Source: Saccharopolyspora sp. NFXS83
Lineage (GTDB): Bacteria > Actinomycetota > Actinomycetes > Mycobacteriales > Pseudonocardiaceae
Length of the DNA: 63,998 nucleotides
Assembly (NCBI RefSeq): GCF_026241095.1
Contig: NZ_JAPFGB010000037.1
Span: 1-63,998, forward strand
Direction: 5' to 3'
The notes beneath the pieces were generated by a model. It did no database searches, was not told where the DNA came from, and saw only the letters and a list, made by a program, of their open reading frames with translations. This document shows positions 20,380 to 29,863 of this stretch, piece by piece (within the stretch, counting starts at the first letter, position 1; each line of letters starts with the position of its first letter). The position numbers were made by a program, and so were the translations under genes.

Positions 20380-21021
20380 TCACATCAGCAGCGGCAGCAG
20401 CGCGTGGCGGCGGCGGACCACCGCGCCGAAGCGCGAATCCAGCCGCAGCCAGGAATCGGTCGCGCTGACCCGCACGATCTCCGACTCCGCCGGGTCCGAG
20501 ACGAGGAAACCCATGCCGGAGAGCACGAACAGGCAGCGCAGCGGGATCTTCACGTCGAGCCCGGAACCGCTGACCGTGAACACCTCCTGATCGAGCAGCG
20601 AAGCGGGCGGGGTGCCCTTCGGCCCCACGTTCTCCTTCGCCACACCGATCCCGCGGTCGGCAACCTCGCCGACGAGCTTCGCGGGCAGGTCGTCCACCCG
20701 CCGCCAGCCTTCCGGCGGTGGCAGCTCGGAACGCCACAGCAGGTCCCGCGGCGGCCCCGGATCCATCTTCGGGCCACCCGCGACGGTCAGCGCGGCCAGC
20801 AGTTCGTTGCCGGACACGGTGAGGTCCGCGGGATCCGCCTCGCCTCCCACGGAGCGCGTGCACAACGCGTCGAACGGCGTCACCGCCCACACGTCGATGC
20901 GTCCGGTGTCCCGGCGGTTGCGCAGCCGGATCGCCGTCTGCGAGTCCAGCCGCACCGAACGCGCCACGAACGCGCCGAGGTCGTCGCGTTCCACCGGGTC
21001 CGGCATTCGCAGTTCAGGCAC
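20380..21021 (-). CDS. Conserved actinobacterial protein, Rv2474c-like position
   Basis: The 213-residue soluble protein (GTG start at 21021) contains LGAFVARSVRLDSQTAIRLR, IDVWAVTPFDALCTRSV, LTVSGNELLAALTVAGG and KIPLRCLFVLSGMGFLV. I know no characterised domain. It overlaps the end of the thioesterase gene by 8 bases, so the pair is coupled, as Rv2474c and Rv2475c appear to be. No membrane segments. Function unknown. Confidence 0.7.
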   Translation of the reverse strand: MPELRMPDPVERDDLGAFVARSVRLDSQTAIRLRNRRDTGRIDVWAVTPFDALCTRSVGGEADPADLTVSGNELLAALTVAGGPKMDPGPPRDLLWRSELPPPEGWRRVDDLPAKLVGEVADRGIGVAKENVGPKGTPPASLLDQEVFTVSGSGLDVKIPLRCLFVLSGMGFLVSDPAESEIVRVSATDSWLRLDSRFGAVVRRRHALLPLLM

Positions 21022-21457
21022 GGTCCTGCCCCGCTTCCGAAGTCGCGTGCGCGAGCTGCCACTCGGCGAGGAACGTCCGCTCGTCGGCGGTGAGCCTGCG
21101 CGGGCGCCCGGCCTTGAGGTCGTAGGGCACCATGACGGTCTCGGCCGTGGCGACCTCCGCGGAACCGCTCGTGGACGCCGAGTAGTCGATGACGAACGAG
21201 GCCGACTTGAGGTCCCGCACCGACAACCGCACCTGCAAGGTGCCCGCCGAATGCGCCACCGGGATCCGGTAGTCCACGGCGAGGCGCGCCACGACCATGC
21301 CTTCGGCCATGCCGAGCAGTCCCTGCCTGCCCGCTTCGGTGAACAGCAGCTCCACCCGGGCCTCTTCCAGCAGGGTCACCGTCCTGGCGTGGTTGACGTG
21401 CCCGAACGCGTCCATGTCGGACCAGCGCAGCGGAACATCGGCTACGAACGCACCCAC
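21014..21457 (-). CDS. Acyl-CoA thioesterase, hot-dog fold (4-hydroxybenzoyl-CoA thioesterase type)
   Basis: The GTG at 21457 (AAAGGA nine bases upstream) gives 147 residues; longer frames add Arg-rich non-family sequence. PLRWSDMDAFGHVNHARTVTLLEEAR carries the Asp-x-x-x-x-His-Val-Asn active-site pattern of hot-dog thioesterases, followed by VVARLAVDYRIPVAHSAGTLQVRLSV and ATAETVMVPYDLKAGRPRRL. It hydrolyses an acyl-CoA. Its location downstream of gdh and upstream of the Rv2474c-like gene matches the mycobacterial order. Confidence 0.82.
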   Translation of the reverse strand: MGAFVADVPLRWSDMDAFGHVNHARTVTLLEEARVELLFTEAGRQGLLGMAEGMVVARLAVDYRIPVAHSAGTLQVRLSVRDLKSASFVIDYSASTSGSAEVATAETVMVPYDLKAGRPRRLTADERTFLAEWQLAHATSEAGQDRA

Positions 21458-21669
21458 TCGTCGGTGTCCTTTCCGTGGTGATGGCTGAGGCTCACCCAGA
21501 TCGTAGTCCGCTCGCCGGTGCGAACGATCGGCCTCGCGCCCCGAGCCTCGCACAGCCGCGCGGTGGCGCTCCGCGCCGCATCGCCGGGTGCGGACGCGAG
21601 GAGGGGCGGACCGCGCGGCCCGCCCCTCCTCCACTCACGTCGCCGCTCCCACCGGAGCAACGACCGGCA

Positions 21670-24600
21670 TCACCGCACCATGCTGCGCAACTGCCGGGTG
21701 GCCACCGACAACGTCGCCAGGTCCAAGGTGCCGGAGCGCTTGATCGCCTCCAGCGAAGTCCTGGCCCGCCCGATCCGGGAAGCGTTGGTGGCTTCCCACT
21801 GGGCGATCTTGTCCGCCGCCGGTTCCTCCGGGTCGCTGGTGCTGAGCACGTCGATCGTCAACGCCCGCAACGAGGCGTAGAGGTCGTCGCGCAGCGCGAG
21901 CCGCGCCAGCGAATGCCACCGGTTGCCGCGTTCGAGCCCGTTGACCGCCAGCAGCAGCCGCTCCATGTCGAGGTGCTCGGAGAGCACGTAGTACAGCTCC
22001 GCGCTCTCCCGAGGGCTGCGTTCCGCGCTGAACCCGGCGTCGCGCTCGGCGAGCTCGGCGACCTCGGTGATGTCCAGCAGCGCGTAGGTGTCCAGCAGCG
22101 CCCCGATGCGTTCCGCCAGGTCCGCCGGCACGCCCTCGGCCATGAGCCGCTGCGTCTTCTCCTGCGCACCGGCGGCGGCCCGGCCGCGCAGCATGCCGGG
22201 CACGCTCGCCGACAGCTCCGCCACGACCGGCCGGAACCGGCTGATCTCGGCACCGATCGCCAGCGGCTGCGGCCGGTTCGACAGCAGCCAGCGGGCGGCC
22301 CGGTCCAGCAACCTGCGGACCTGCAGCACCATCTCGTCCGCGACCCGGCTGGGCACCACGTTGTCCAGCTCGTCGATCCGCCGCCACAGCTCCGGCAGGT
22401 CGTACACGCCGGTGACCACGGCGAACGCCCGCACCGCGTCGGTGGCGGTGGCGGAGATCTCCTCGGACAACCGGTACGCGTAGGACACGCCCGCACCGTC
22501 GACGACCTCGTTGACCAGCAGCGTCGAGGTGATCTCGCGGCGCAGCGGGTGCGCGGGCACCGCGTCGGCGTAGCGCTCCCGCAGCGGCTTCGGGAAGTAG
22601 TCCGGCAGCCGCCCGCTGAACGCGTCCGCGTCCGGCAGGTCGCTGGCCAGCACCTGCTCCTTCAACGAGAGCTTCACGTGCGCCATCAGCGTCGCCAGCT
22701 CCGGCGAGCTCAGACCGCTCCCGCTCTTCTCCCGGTCGCGCAGCTCCTTCTTGCCGGGCAACGCCTCCAGCTCGCGGTCGAGCCCGTTGTCCTCCAGCGC
22801 GGTGATCTGCCTGGCGTGCACCGACACCATCTCGGCGGCGTGCGCGCGGGAGATGCCGAGCACCGCGTTCTGCCGGTAGTTGTCGGCCAGCACCAGGTCG
22901 GAGACCTCGTCGGTCATCTCCGCGAGCAGCTCGTTGCGCTGCGCCCCGTCCAACGTGCCCTCGGACACCAGGTGGTCCAGCAGGACCTTGATGTTGACCT
23001 CGTGGTCCGAGCAGTCCACCCCGGCGGAGTTGTCCAGCGCATCGGTGTTGACCTTGCCGCCGGCGCGGGCGAACTCGATGCGGCCGAGCTGGGTGAGGCC
23101 CAGGTTGCCGCCCTCACCGACCACCCGCGCCCGCAGCTGGCCACCGTCGACGCGGACCGCGTCGTTCGCCTTGTCGCCCACGTCGCCGTGCGTCTCGCCA
23201 CCGGCCTTCACGTAGGTGCCGATGCCGCCGTTCCACAGCAGGTCGGCGGGCGCCTGCAGGATCGCCTTGATCAGCTCGGCCGGGGGCAGCGCGGTCACCG
23301 AGGAGTCGATGCCGAGCGCGGTGCGGACCTTGTCGCCCAGCGGGATCGACTTCAACGACCGCGACCACACGCCGCCGCCCTCGCTGATCTTGCCGCGGTC
23401 GTAGTCGTCCCACGTGGACCGGGGCAGCTCGAACAGCCTGCGGCGCTCCGCGAACGAGCTCGCCGCGTCCGGCTCCGGGTCGATGAACACGTGCATGTGG
23501 TTGAACGCCGCGACCAGCCGGATGTGCTCGGACAGCAGCATGCCGTTGCCGAACACGTCACCGCCCATGTCGCCGATGCCGACGACGGTGAAGTCCTCGC
23601 GCTGCGTGTCGACGTCCAGCTCGCGGAAGTGCCGCTTGACGCTCTCCCACGCGCCCTTCGCGGTGATGCCCATGGCCTTGTGGTCGTAGCCGACGGAACC
23701 ACCGGAGGCGAACGCGTCGCCGAGCCAGAAGCCGTAGGAACCGGCGACTTCGTTGGCGATGTCGGAGAACGCCGCCGTGCCCTTGTCCGCGGCCACCACC
23801 AGGTACGTGTCGTCGCCGTCGTGGCGCACCACGCCCTGCGGCGGATCGACCTCACCGGCGACGAGGTTGTCGGTCAGGTCCAGCAGGCCGGAGATGAACA
23901 TGCGGTAGCAGGCGATGCCCTCGTTCAGGTTCGCCTCCCGGTCCTTGCCGGGGTCACCGGTGGGCAGCGGCGGGCGCTTCACCACGAAGCCGCCCTTCGC
24001 GCCGACCGGCACGATCACCGCGTTCTTCACCGCCTGCGCCTTGACCAGGCCCAGGATCTCGGTGCGGAAGTCCTCCTGCCGGTCCGACCAGCGCAGCCCG
24101 CCGCGGGCCACCGAGCCGAACCGCAGGTGCACGCCCTCCACACGCGGCGAGTACACGAAGATCTCGTACTCCGGCCGCGGTTCGGGCAGTCCGGGGATCT
24201 CCTTCGGCTCCAGCTTCATCGCCAGGTAGGAGCGTTCCCGCGCGCCGTCCGCGTAGTAGTTCGTGCGCAGCGTCGCGGTGATCAGGCTCAGATAGCTGCG
24301 CAGGATCCGGTCGGCGTTGAGGCTGGTCACATCGTCGATCAACCGGGTGATCTGGGTGCGCAGCTCCTCCTGCTGCGCGGCGCGGTCCTCCTCGCCGAGC
24401 TTCGGGTCGAAGCGCACCTCGAACAGCCGGGTCAGCGCCACCGTCGTCGCCCGGTGCGTGAGGATGACGTCAGCGATGAACTCCTGGCTGTAGGGAACGC
24501 CCGTCTGGCGCAGGTACTTCGCGTAGGCGCGCAGCACCGACGCCTGGCGCCAGCTGAGACCGGCGCGCAGCACCAGGGAGTTGAAGCGGTCCACCTCCGC

Positions 24601-26601
24601 CTCGCCCTGCCAGGCGGCGCGGAACGAGTCCTCGAACCGCTCGCGCAACGTGTCCATCCGCTCGGCGCCCTCGGTGTCGAGCAGCCCGGCCTCCAGGCGC
24701 AGCCCGAAGTCGTAGATCCAGCACTGGTCGCCGCCCTCGGGCACAACCTCGTAGGGGCGCTCGTCGACGACCTCGACGCCCATGCTCTGCAGCACCGGCA
24801 GCACCCGCGACAGCGTCACCCGCTCACCGGTCACGTAGATCTTGAACCGGCGCTCGCCCGGCGCGGCGTCGCGCGGCGTGTAGAACGACATGCGCAGGTC
24901 GTGCTCGCCGGACAGCGACTCCAGCTTGCGCAGGTCCAGCAGGCCCTCGCCCGCGCTGAAGTCCTCCTTGTACGCCTCGGGGAACGAGGCGGCGTACTGC
25001 TGGGCGGCTTCGCTCGCGGCCTCCGAGCGGCGCACCCGGCGCGGCTCCTCGGTGTCGGCCGGGGCGATCTCCACCTCGTCGACCATCTGGTCTTCCCAGG
25101 TGTGGATCGCTTCGGACAGCCGCTGCTGGATGCGCGCCAGGTCCGGCTCCGGGGCCTCCCCACCGGGCTTGGTGTGCACCACGAAGTGCACGCGGGCCAG
25201 CGCCGACTCCCCGACTCGGGTGCTGTACTCGACGCTGCCGCCGCCCAGCTCGGCCAGCAGGACCTCCTGCATCGCCAGCCGGGAACGGGTCGTGTAGCGG
25301 TCCCGCGGGAGGTACACCAGGCAGGAGAAGAACCGGCCGTACGGGTCGCGGCGCACGAACGGCTTGAGCTTGCGGCGTTCGGCGAGCGCCAGCACACCGG
25401 TCACGGTGTCGCGCAGCGTCTCCAGGTCGGTGGAGAACAGCTCGGTGCGCGGGTAGTTCTGGATCTCCTCCAGCATCCGCTGCCCCGAATAGGACTCCAG
25501 CGGGAACCCGGCGCCGTGGATGGCCTTGCGCACCCGGCGCTCGATGAACGGGATGTCGAGCACGTTCTCGTGCAGCGCCGTGGTGGTGAACATGCCGAGG
25601 AAGCGGTGTTCCCCGTTGACCGCCCCGCCCTCGTCGTAGGTCAGCACGCCGACGTAGAACGGATGCACCGAGCGGTGCACTGTGGACGGTGTGCTCGCCT
25701 GGGTGAGCACCAGCGGCTCACCGGACCCGGTGCTGGTGAGCACGTCGGCGCCGGTGGTGAGGTCCTCGGCGCCCACGGCGTCGCTGCGCAGCACGCCGAG
25801 CCCGGACGCCAGCACGGGGCTCAGCTCCGGCCGGCCGTCCTGCTCGGTGAGTTCGTTGTGCCGGTAGCCGAGGAAGGTGAAGTGGCCGTCGGCGAGCCAG
25901 CGCAGCAGGCCCGCGCCGTCCTGCGCCTGCTGGCCGCGCTGCGCTTCGAGCTCGTCGGCCACCGAACGGGCCTTCGCCAGCATCCGCTCGGTGTCCTCGA
26001 CGACCTCCCGGACGTCGCTGAGCACGGTGAGCAGACCCTGCTCCAGCGCCTGCAACCGGTCGGCGTCGGTGATCCGGTCGACTTCGGCGAACATCCACGA
26101 CTCGGCCAGCGCGTCCTGCGGCGGATCGCCCGGATCGGCCTGCGGCAGCACTTCGAGCAGTTGGCCCGCGGCGTCGCGGCGCACCACGACGATCGGGTGG
26201 ATGACGCGCTGCACCTCGGCGCCGTGCCGGGTCAGCTCGGCGATCACGCTGTCCACCAGGTACGGCATGTCGTCGGTGACCAGCTGCAGCACGGTCGCCG
26301 AATTCCGCCAGCCGTCCGGTTCGAGGTTGGGGTTCACGATCCGCACCAGCGGGCGGCCCGCCGCTCTCACACCGGCCAGCGCGTGGTGCGACCGCAGGGC
26401 CGCGACCAGTTCCGCCGGCTCGTCTCCCACGAGCTCTTCGGCAGGCACATGCCGAAAGTAGGTCCGCAACAGCTCGCCGAGCTCCCCGGCGGCTTCGGCG
26501 GAACGATCCAGCAACCAGGCCTTCGAGGCCTCCGGGTTCTCCAGCACGGCAGGCCTGACGGGGTCGGCGTCAGGAATGGCGGATCGGGGTTTCGAGGTCA
26601 T
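21670..26601 (-). CDS. gdh: NAD-specific glutamate dehydrogenase, large (about 180 kDa) type
   Basis: The ATG at 26601 follows a GGAG; it gives 1643 residues, near the 1624 of Rv2476c. The N-terminal half has ACT-like regulatory regions (for example LVTDDMPYLVDSVIAELTRHG). The catalytic part shows FGSVARGGLRWSDRQEDFRTEILGLVKAQAVKNAVIVPVGAKGGFVVK and GDMGGDVFGNGMLLSEHIRLVAAFNHMHVFIDPEPD with the glutamate-binding and NAD-binding elements. It deaminates glutamate to 2-oxoglutarate and ammonium. In mycobacteria the enzyme is inhibited by GarA; that cannot be seen here. Confidence 0.95.
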   Translation of the reverse strand: MTSKPRSAIPDADPVRPAVLENPEASKAWLLDRSAEAAGELGELLRTYFRHVPAEELVGDEPAELVAALRSHHALAGVRAAGRPLVRIVNPNLEPDGWRNSATVLQLVTDDMPYLVDSVIAELTRHGAEVQRVIHPIVVVRRDAAGQLLEVLPQADPGDPPQDALAESWMFAEVDRITDADRLQALEQGLLTVLSDVREVVEDTERMLAKARSVADELEAQRGQQAQDGAGLLRWLADGHFTFLGYRHNELTEQDGRPELSPVLASGLGVLRSDAVGAEDLTTGADVLTSTGSGEPLVLTQASTPSTVHRSVHPFYVGVLTYDEGGAVNGEHRFLGMFTTTALHENVLDIPFIERRVRKAIHGAGFPLESYSGQRMLEEIQNYPRTELFSTDLETLRDTVTGVLALAERRKLKPFVRRDPYGRFFSCLVYLPRDRYTTRSRLAMQEVLLAELGGGSVEYSTRVGESALARVHFVVHTKPGGEAPEPDLARIQQRLSEAIHTWEDQMVDEVEIAPADTEEPRRVRRSEAASEAAQQYAASFPEAYKEDFSAGEGLLDLRKLESLSGEHDLRMSFYTPRDAAPGERRFKIYVTGERVTLSRVLPVLQSMGVEVVDERPYEVVPEGGDQCWIYDFGLRLEAGLLDTEGAERMDTLRERFEDSFRAAWQGEAEVDRFNSLVLRAGLSWRQASVLRAYAKYLRQTGVPYSQEFIADVILTHRATTVALTRLFEVRFDPKLGEEDRAAQQEELRTQITRLIDDVTSLNADRILRSYLSLITATLRTNYYADGARERSYLAMKLEPKEIPGLPEPRPEYEIFVYSPRVEGVHLRFGSVARGGLRWSDRQEDFRTEILGLVKAQAVKNAVIVPVGAKGGFVVKRPPLPTGDPGKDREANLNEGIACYRMFISGLLDLTDNLVAGEVDPPQGVVRHDGDDTYLVVAADKGTAAFSDIANEVAGSYGFWLGDAFASGGSVGYDHKAMGITAKGAWESVKRHFRELDVDTQREDFTVVGIGDMGGDVFGNGMLLSEHIRLVAAFNHMHVFIDPEPDAASSFAERRRLFELPRSTWDDYDRGKISEGGGVWSRSLKSIPLGDKVRTALGIDSSVTALPPAELIKAILQAPADLLWNGGIGTYVKAGGETHGDVGDKANDAVRVDGGQLRARVVGEGGNLGLTQLGRIEFARAGGKVNTDALDNSAGVDCSDHEVNIKVLLDHLVSEGTLDGAQRNELLAEMTDEVSDLVLADNYRQNAVLGISRAHAAEMVSVHARQITALEDNGLDRELEALPGKKELRDREKSGSGLSSPELATLMAHVKLSLKEQVLASDLPDADAFSGRLPDYFPKPLRERYADAVPAHPLRREITSTLLVNEVVDGAGVSYAYRLSEEISATATDAVRAFAVVTGVYDLPELWRRIDELDNVVPSRVADEMVLQVRRLLDRAARWLLSNRPQPLAIGAEISRFRPVVAELSASVPGMLRGRAAAGAQEKTQRLMAEGVPADLAERIGALLDTYALLDITEVAELAERDAGFSAERSPRESAELYYVLSEHLDMERLLLAVNGLERGNRWHSLARLALRDDLYASLRALTIDVLSTSDPEEPAADKIAQWEATNASRIGRARTSLEAIKRSGTLDLATLSVATRQLRSMVR

Positions 26602-26725
26602 CTTCAGCTGCTCCACGCTTGACGGCACCGCGTTGTGCCAACACGGATTCCACCCTAAGCCTGCCAGGCTGAGAGCGGATCAGGTGGGAGCGGCACCGCT
26701 CCCAGGGGAAACCCCGGCACAACGT

Positions 26726-29700
26726 TCAGTGGCCCCACGACGTCCAGGGCTCGTGGTGCGACGCGGGCCGCCGATGGCGTGGCGTGCCGGGATCTTCCGG
26801 CTCCGCGTCGTTCGGGTGCGGCAGGCCGACCGGGTGCCCGTTCGCCGTGGGCTGCCCGTGCCTTCCCGCACCGTCGGTGTCGTCCTGGCCGCGTCTGCCG
26901 TTCTCGTAGGCGAGCAGCGCTTCGGCCAGCAGGTCCGCCAGGCCGACCTCGTTGCCCGGCTCGTCGTCGGAGGACTGCTCGGTTCCGCCGTCGCGGTGGC
27001 GCGCCAGCAGTTCCGCCGCCGATTCGAGCCGTTCCGCCGCGGGGCGGCCGGGATCGGCGAGCGCCGAACCGGCGGAGTCGAGGCCTGCGGAATGCGCCGG
27101 TCCGAACTCGGGGCGGGTCCGGTCGAACGGGGACACGTCCTCGCCCGGATCCGCGAACACGGACTCCGCGTAGGAGGTTCCGGTGTAGTACGGCTCAGCG
27201 TGAGGAGGTTCGGACAGCGCGCCCAAGTTCGGCGGCAACCCCGAATCGGTCGTTCCCGATGGGCCGAGCGGGTCCGGTGCGCCGGTGGACCGCGTCGCAC
27301 TTCCGCCCCACTGCGGGGAATCGCGGTACGACGACTCCGGTTCGGGCTCCCAGCGCGGTGTCTCCGGTATCGCGGGGGTGGCGGGCTGCTCGTCGGGATC
27401 GGCGTGCCGGGCGCGGCGCCTGCCGCCGGAGCGCGGTTCCGGAGCGGCCTCCTGCGGATCGCCGTCGAGGTACGCGCCCAAGTAGCGGTCCGCCCACGAC
27501 GCGCCGGATCGAGGCGGCTCGTCGCCCCGGTCGCCCAGCGGATCGGAGTCCGCTCGTTCCGGGGCGGCCCGGCGCGGTGCGTCCTGTCCGGTGTCCTCCC
27601 GGCCGTGGCGCTGCATCTCGGCGAGGCTTTCGCGGATCTCCGCGAGCGATCGGCCGCGGGACCGGCGGCCACCTTCCTCGTACGACCCGGATGTGGCCGC
27701 ACCGAAGGATTCCGGGGTCGCCGGGCCCGGATCGGCGGGCCACCGCTCGGGGCCGCGCGGCACGGCGGAGTCGTCGAGGTGCTCCACCGCACCGACCTGG
27801 CCCGAAGGGGCCGGCGGCTCGTCGTCCGGGATGGAGATCACCGGCATGATCGCGGTCACGTCGGGTGGCGCGACCGGCTCGGTGGCCGGGCTCCGGTCCC
27901 AGGGGGCGCCCATCTCGGAAGGGGAGGGGGACGGCTCGTCGACCGCGGGTTCCTCGCGTCGCGCGCCCCGGGTGCGGAAGTCCGGGAAGTCCTCGGCGCT
28001 GCTCTCGGCGCCCCGGTCCGATGCACCACCGGATCCGAAGTCGAAGACCGGGAACCCTTCGCTGAACGGCGCGGCGGTGACACGACCGACGGGGACGTCC
28101 ACCCCGCCGTGGCGACCCGGTTCGTCCGCCGCGGGCGGCTCCGGTTCCGGTGCGCGGCGCTTGCCGCCGGATCCGGCGGTGGCCGCGGGCGGCGCGGTGG
28201 GATCCTGCTCCGGCGCGCGGGGCTCGGGCATCGCGGTGCCCGAGGTCTCCGGCGCCGAGGCGGGCCGATCTTGGCCCGGGGTGTCCGGATGCGGTCTGCG
28301 GTCGTCTGCCACGCGGCTGGTGAGCGTGTCCATCAGCCTGCGCGCGGCGTCGCGCACGCTGCTCTCCCCCGGCTTGCGGTACTCGTCGAGCGGGTCGCCC
28401 GACGAGGGCTGCTGCGCGATGAGCGCTTGCGCTTCCGGCGCGGGTTCCGGCTCCGGCCAGGAAGTCTCCGGGAGCGGGGCCGGGACGATGGGGGCCTGGG
28501 GTTCGGGGTCCGCGAGGCGCTGCGGGCGACCGGTGCCGTCGGCCCGGCGGCGTCCGGCGGTCTGCCGCGGCGCGGGGACGTCGGCGCCGTGCGCACCGTC
28601 CGAGTCGTGCGCGGAGGCCTCGACGACGGGATCGGCTGCGGCACGGGATCGCCGGGGGCGTTCCGGAGCAGGTTCCGCGACCGCTTCGGCGGCCTGCCGG
28701 GAGCCCGCTTCGGCTGCGGCGGGCGCGATGGGTTCCGCCGGCTCGGCGGTCCGTCCGGCGGTGCCTCGCGCGGCCGGGCTCGCGGTCGCCAGCGCCGGGA
28801 ACTCCTCCAGCAGCCGGACCCGCGCCGAGTGCACCGCGGCACGCCACCGCCGGTCGGCGGCGTACGCGCGTCGCAGCATGGCCAGGGCCTCGACGTACTC
28901 CTCGGCCCGCTCGTGGGTCTGCGAGGACATGCTCAGCGATTCGGCGAGCAGACAGTCCAGCTTGTGCCGTTCGGCGTTGGCCGCCGCGTCGTTGAGCAAC
29001 CTGACCGCCGCGGCGAGCTCGCCGGAGGGCAGGTGCACGCGGGTCGCCAACGCCAGCCGCAGCCACCCCGACGGCCCGGCCGCCGCCGCACGGACGGGCG
29101 TGCGGATCACCGGGAAGGCGGCTTCGACGGCCTCGACGCGACGACCGAGGTCCAGCAGCGAGTGCACTCGTTCCAGCACCAGGCGCGCCCGGATCTCGCC
29201 GCTCTCCGCAGCGGGATCGCCGAGCCGGTCCAGCAGTGCCAGCCCCGCCTCGGCGGAGCGCGCGGCCTGTTCGAAGTCCCCGTTGCGCCGCAGGTGCCCG
29301 GCCCGTGCCGTGCGTACCCGCGCCAGCAGCAGCCTGCTGGTGTCCCGGTTCAGCTCGGTGGCGGCGGCGTAGAGCCGATCGGCCTCGTCGAGCGCCTCGG
29401 AGCGTTCCGCTTCCCGCTGCTTGCCCGGCAGGGCCGCCGCGAGCTCCAGCAGTGCGTGCGCGCGCAGCGATGGCTCGATCCGCTCGCGCTCCAGCACCGG
29501 CTGCAACACGCGCAGCGCGACCTCGTGCCCACCGGCGGTACGCGCGCAGCAGGCCAGTTCGACGCGCAGCTCCGCGGCGATCTCATGATCACCCGCGCGC
29601 TCCGCGTCGCGCACCGCCGTGATGGCCCGGTTGGTCACCGCGACGCCGTGCCCGAGGCGGTTGGACGCGAACAGCGCCACCGCCTCGGCACGGAGCCGCA

Positions 29701-29845
29701 GCGAACGATCTCCGACACGTCTGGCCTGTGCCACGGCTTGATCGCCGAGCATCAGGGCAAGCTCGGGAACCCGCCAACGCATCTGCCAAGCGGGTTCGAA
29801 CAACTCTTGCGCACCGCCCGGTTGAGCTCCGTGCACGCTGGCCAA
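26726..29845 (-). CDS. TPR-domain protein with a very long disordered acidic/proline tail
   Basis: The TTG at 29845 has GGGGAGG five bases upstream. Of 1039 residues, the first 370 are helical TPR-like repeats (for example LRLRAEAVALFASNRLG, ARSAEAGLALLDRLGDP, EYVEALAMLRRAYAADRRW). The remaining 650 or so are low-complexity Pro/Ala/Glu/Arg/Ser, ending with a conserved-looking short helix VGLADLLAEALLAYENGRRG and then PWTSWGH. It lies 18 bases downstream of ettA and upstream of gdh, so it is an operon member. Function unknown; a scaffold or signalling role is a guess. Long antisense frames here are composition artefacts. Confidence 0.7.
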   Translation of the reverse strand: MASVHGAQPGGAQELFEPAWQMRWRVPELALMLGDQAVAQARRVGDRSLRLRAEAVALFASNRLGHGVAVTNRAITAVRDAERAGDHEIAAELRVELACCARTAGGHEVALRVLQPVLERERIEPSLRAHALLELAAALPGKQREAERSEALDEADRLYAAATELNRDTSRLLLARVRTARAGHLRRNGDFEQAARSAEAGLALLDRLGDPAAESGEIRARLVLERVHSLLDLGRRVEAVEAAFPVIRTPVRAAAAGPSGWLRLALATRVHLPSGELAAAVRLLNDAAANAERHKLDCLLAESLSMSSQTHERAEEYVEALAMLRRAYAADRRWRAAVHSARVRLLEEFPALATASPAARGTAGRTAEPAEPIAPAAAEAGSRQAAEAVAEPAPERPRRSRAAADPVVEASAHDSDGAHGADVPAPRQTAGRRRADGTGRPQRLADPEPQAPIVPAPLPETSWPEPEPAPEAQALIAQQPSSGDPLDEYRKPGESSVRDAARRLMDTLTSRVADDRRPHPDTPGQDRPASAPETSGTAMPEPRAPEQDPTAPPAATAGSGGKRRAPEPEPPAADEPGRHGGVDVPVGRVTAAPFSEGFPVFDFGSGGASDRGAESSAEDFPDFRTRGARREEPAVDEPSPSPSEMGAPWDRSPATEPVAPPDVTAIMPVISIPDDEPPAPSGQVGAVEHLDDSAVPRGPERWPADPGPATPESFGAATSGSYEEGGRRSRGRSLAEIRESLAEMQRHGREDTGQDAPRRAAPERADSDPLGDRGDEPPRSGASWADRYLGAYLDGDPQEAAPEPRSGGRRRARHADPDEQPATPAIPETPRWEPEPESSYRDSPQWGGSATRSTGAPDPLGPSGTTDSGLPPNLGALSEPPHAEPYYTGTSYAESVFADPGEDVSPFDRTRPEFGPAHSAGLDSAGSALADPGRPAAERLESAAELLARHRDGGTEQSSDDEPGNEVGLADLLAEALLAYENGRRGQDDTDGAGRHGQPTANGHPVGLPHPNDAEPEDPGTPRHRRPASHHEPWTSWGH

Positions 29846-29863
29846 GACGCCTCCCCGCCAGGA

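Noticed and set aside
21475-26622. 1715-codon plus-strand frame opposite gdh
   Set aside because: It is antisense to a complete, recognisable NAD-GDH. Composition (Arg, Gln, His, Gly) is that of a GC-rich shadow.
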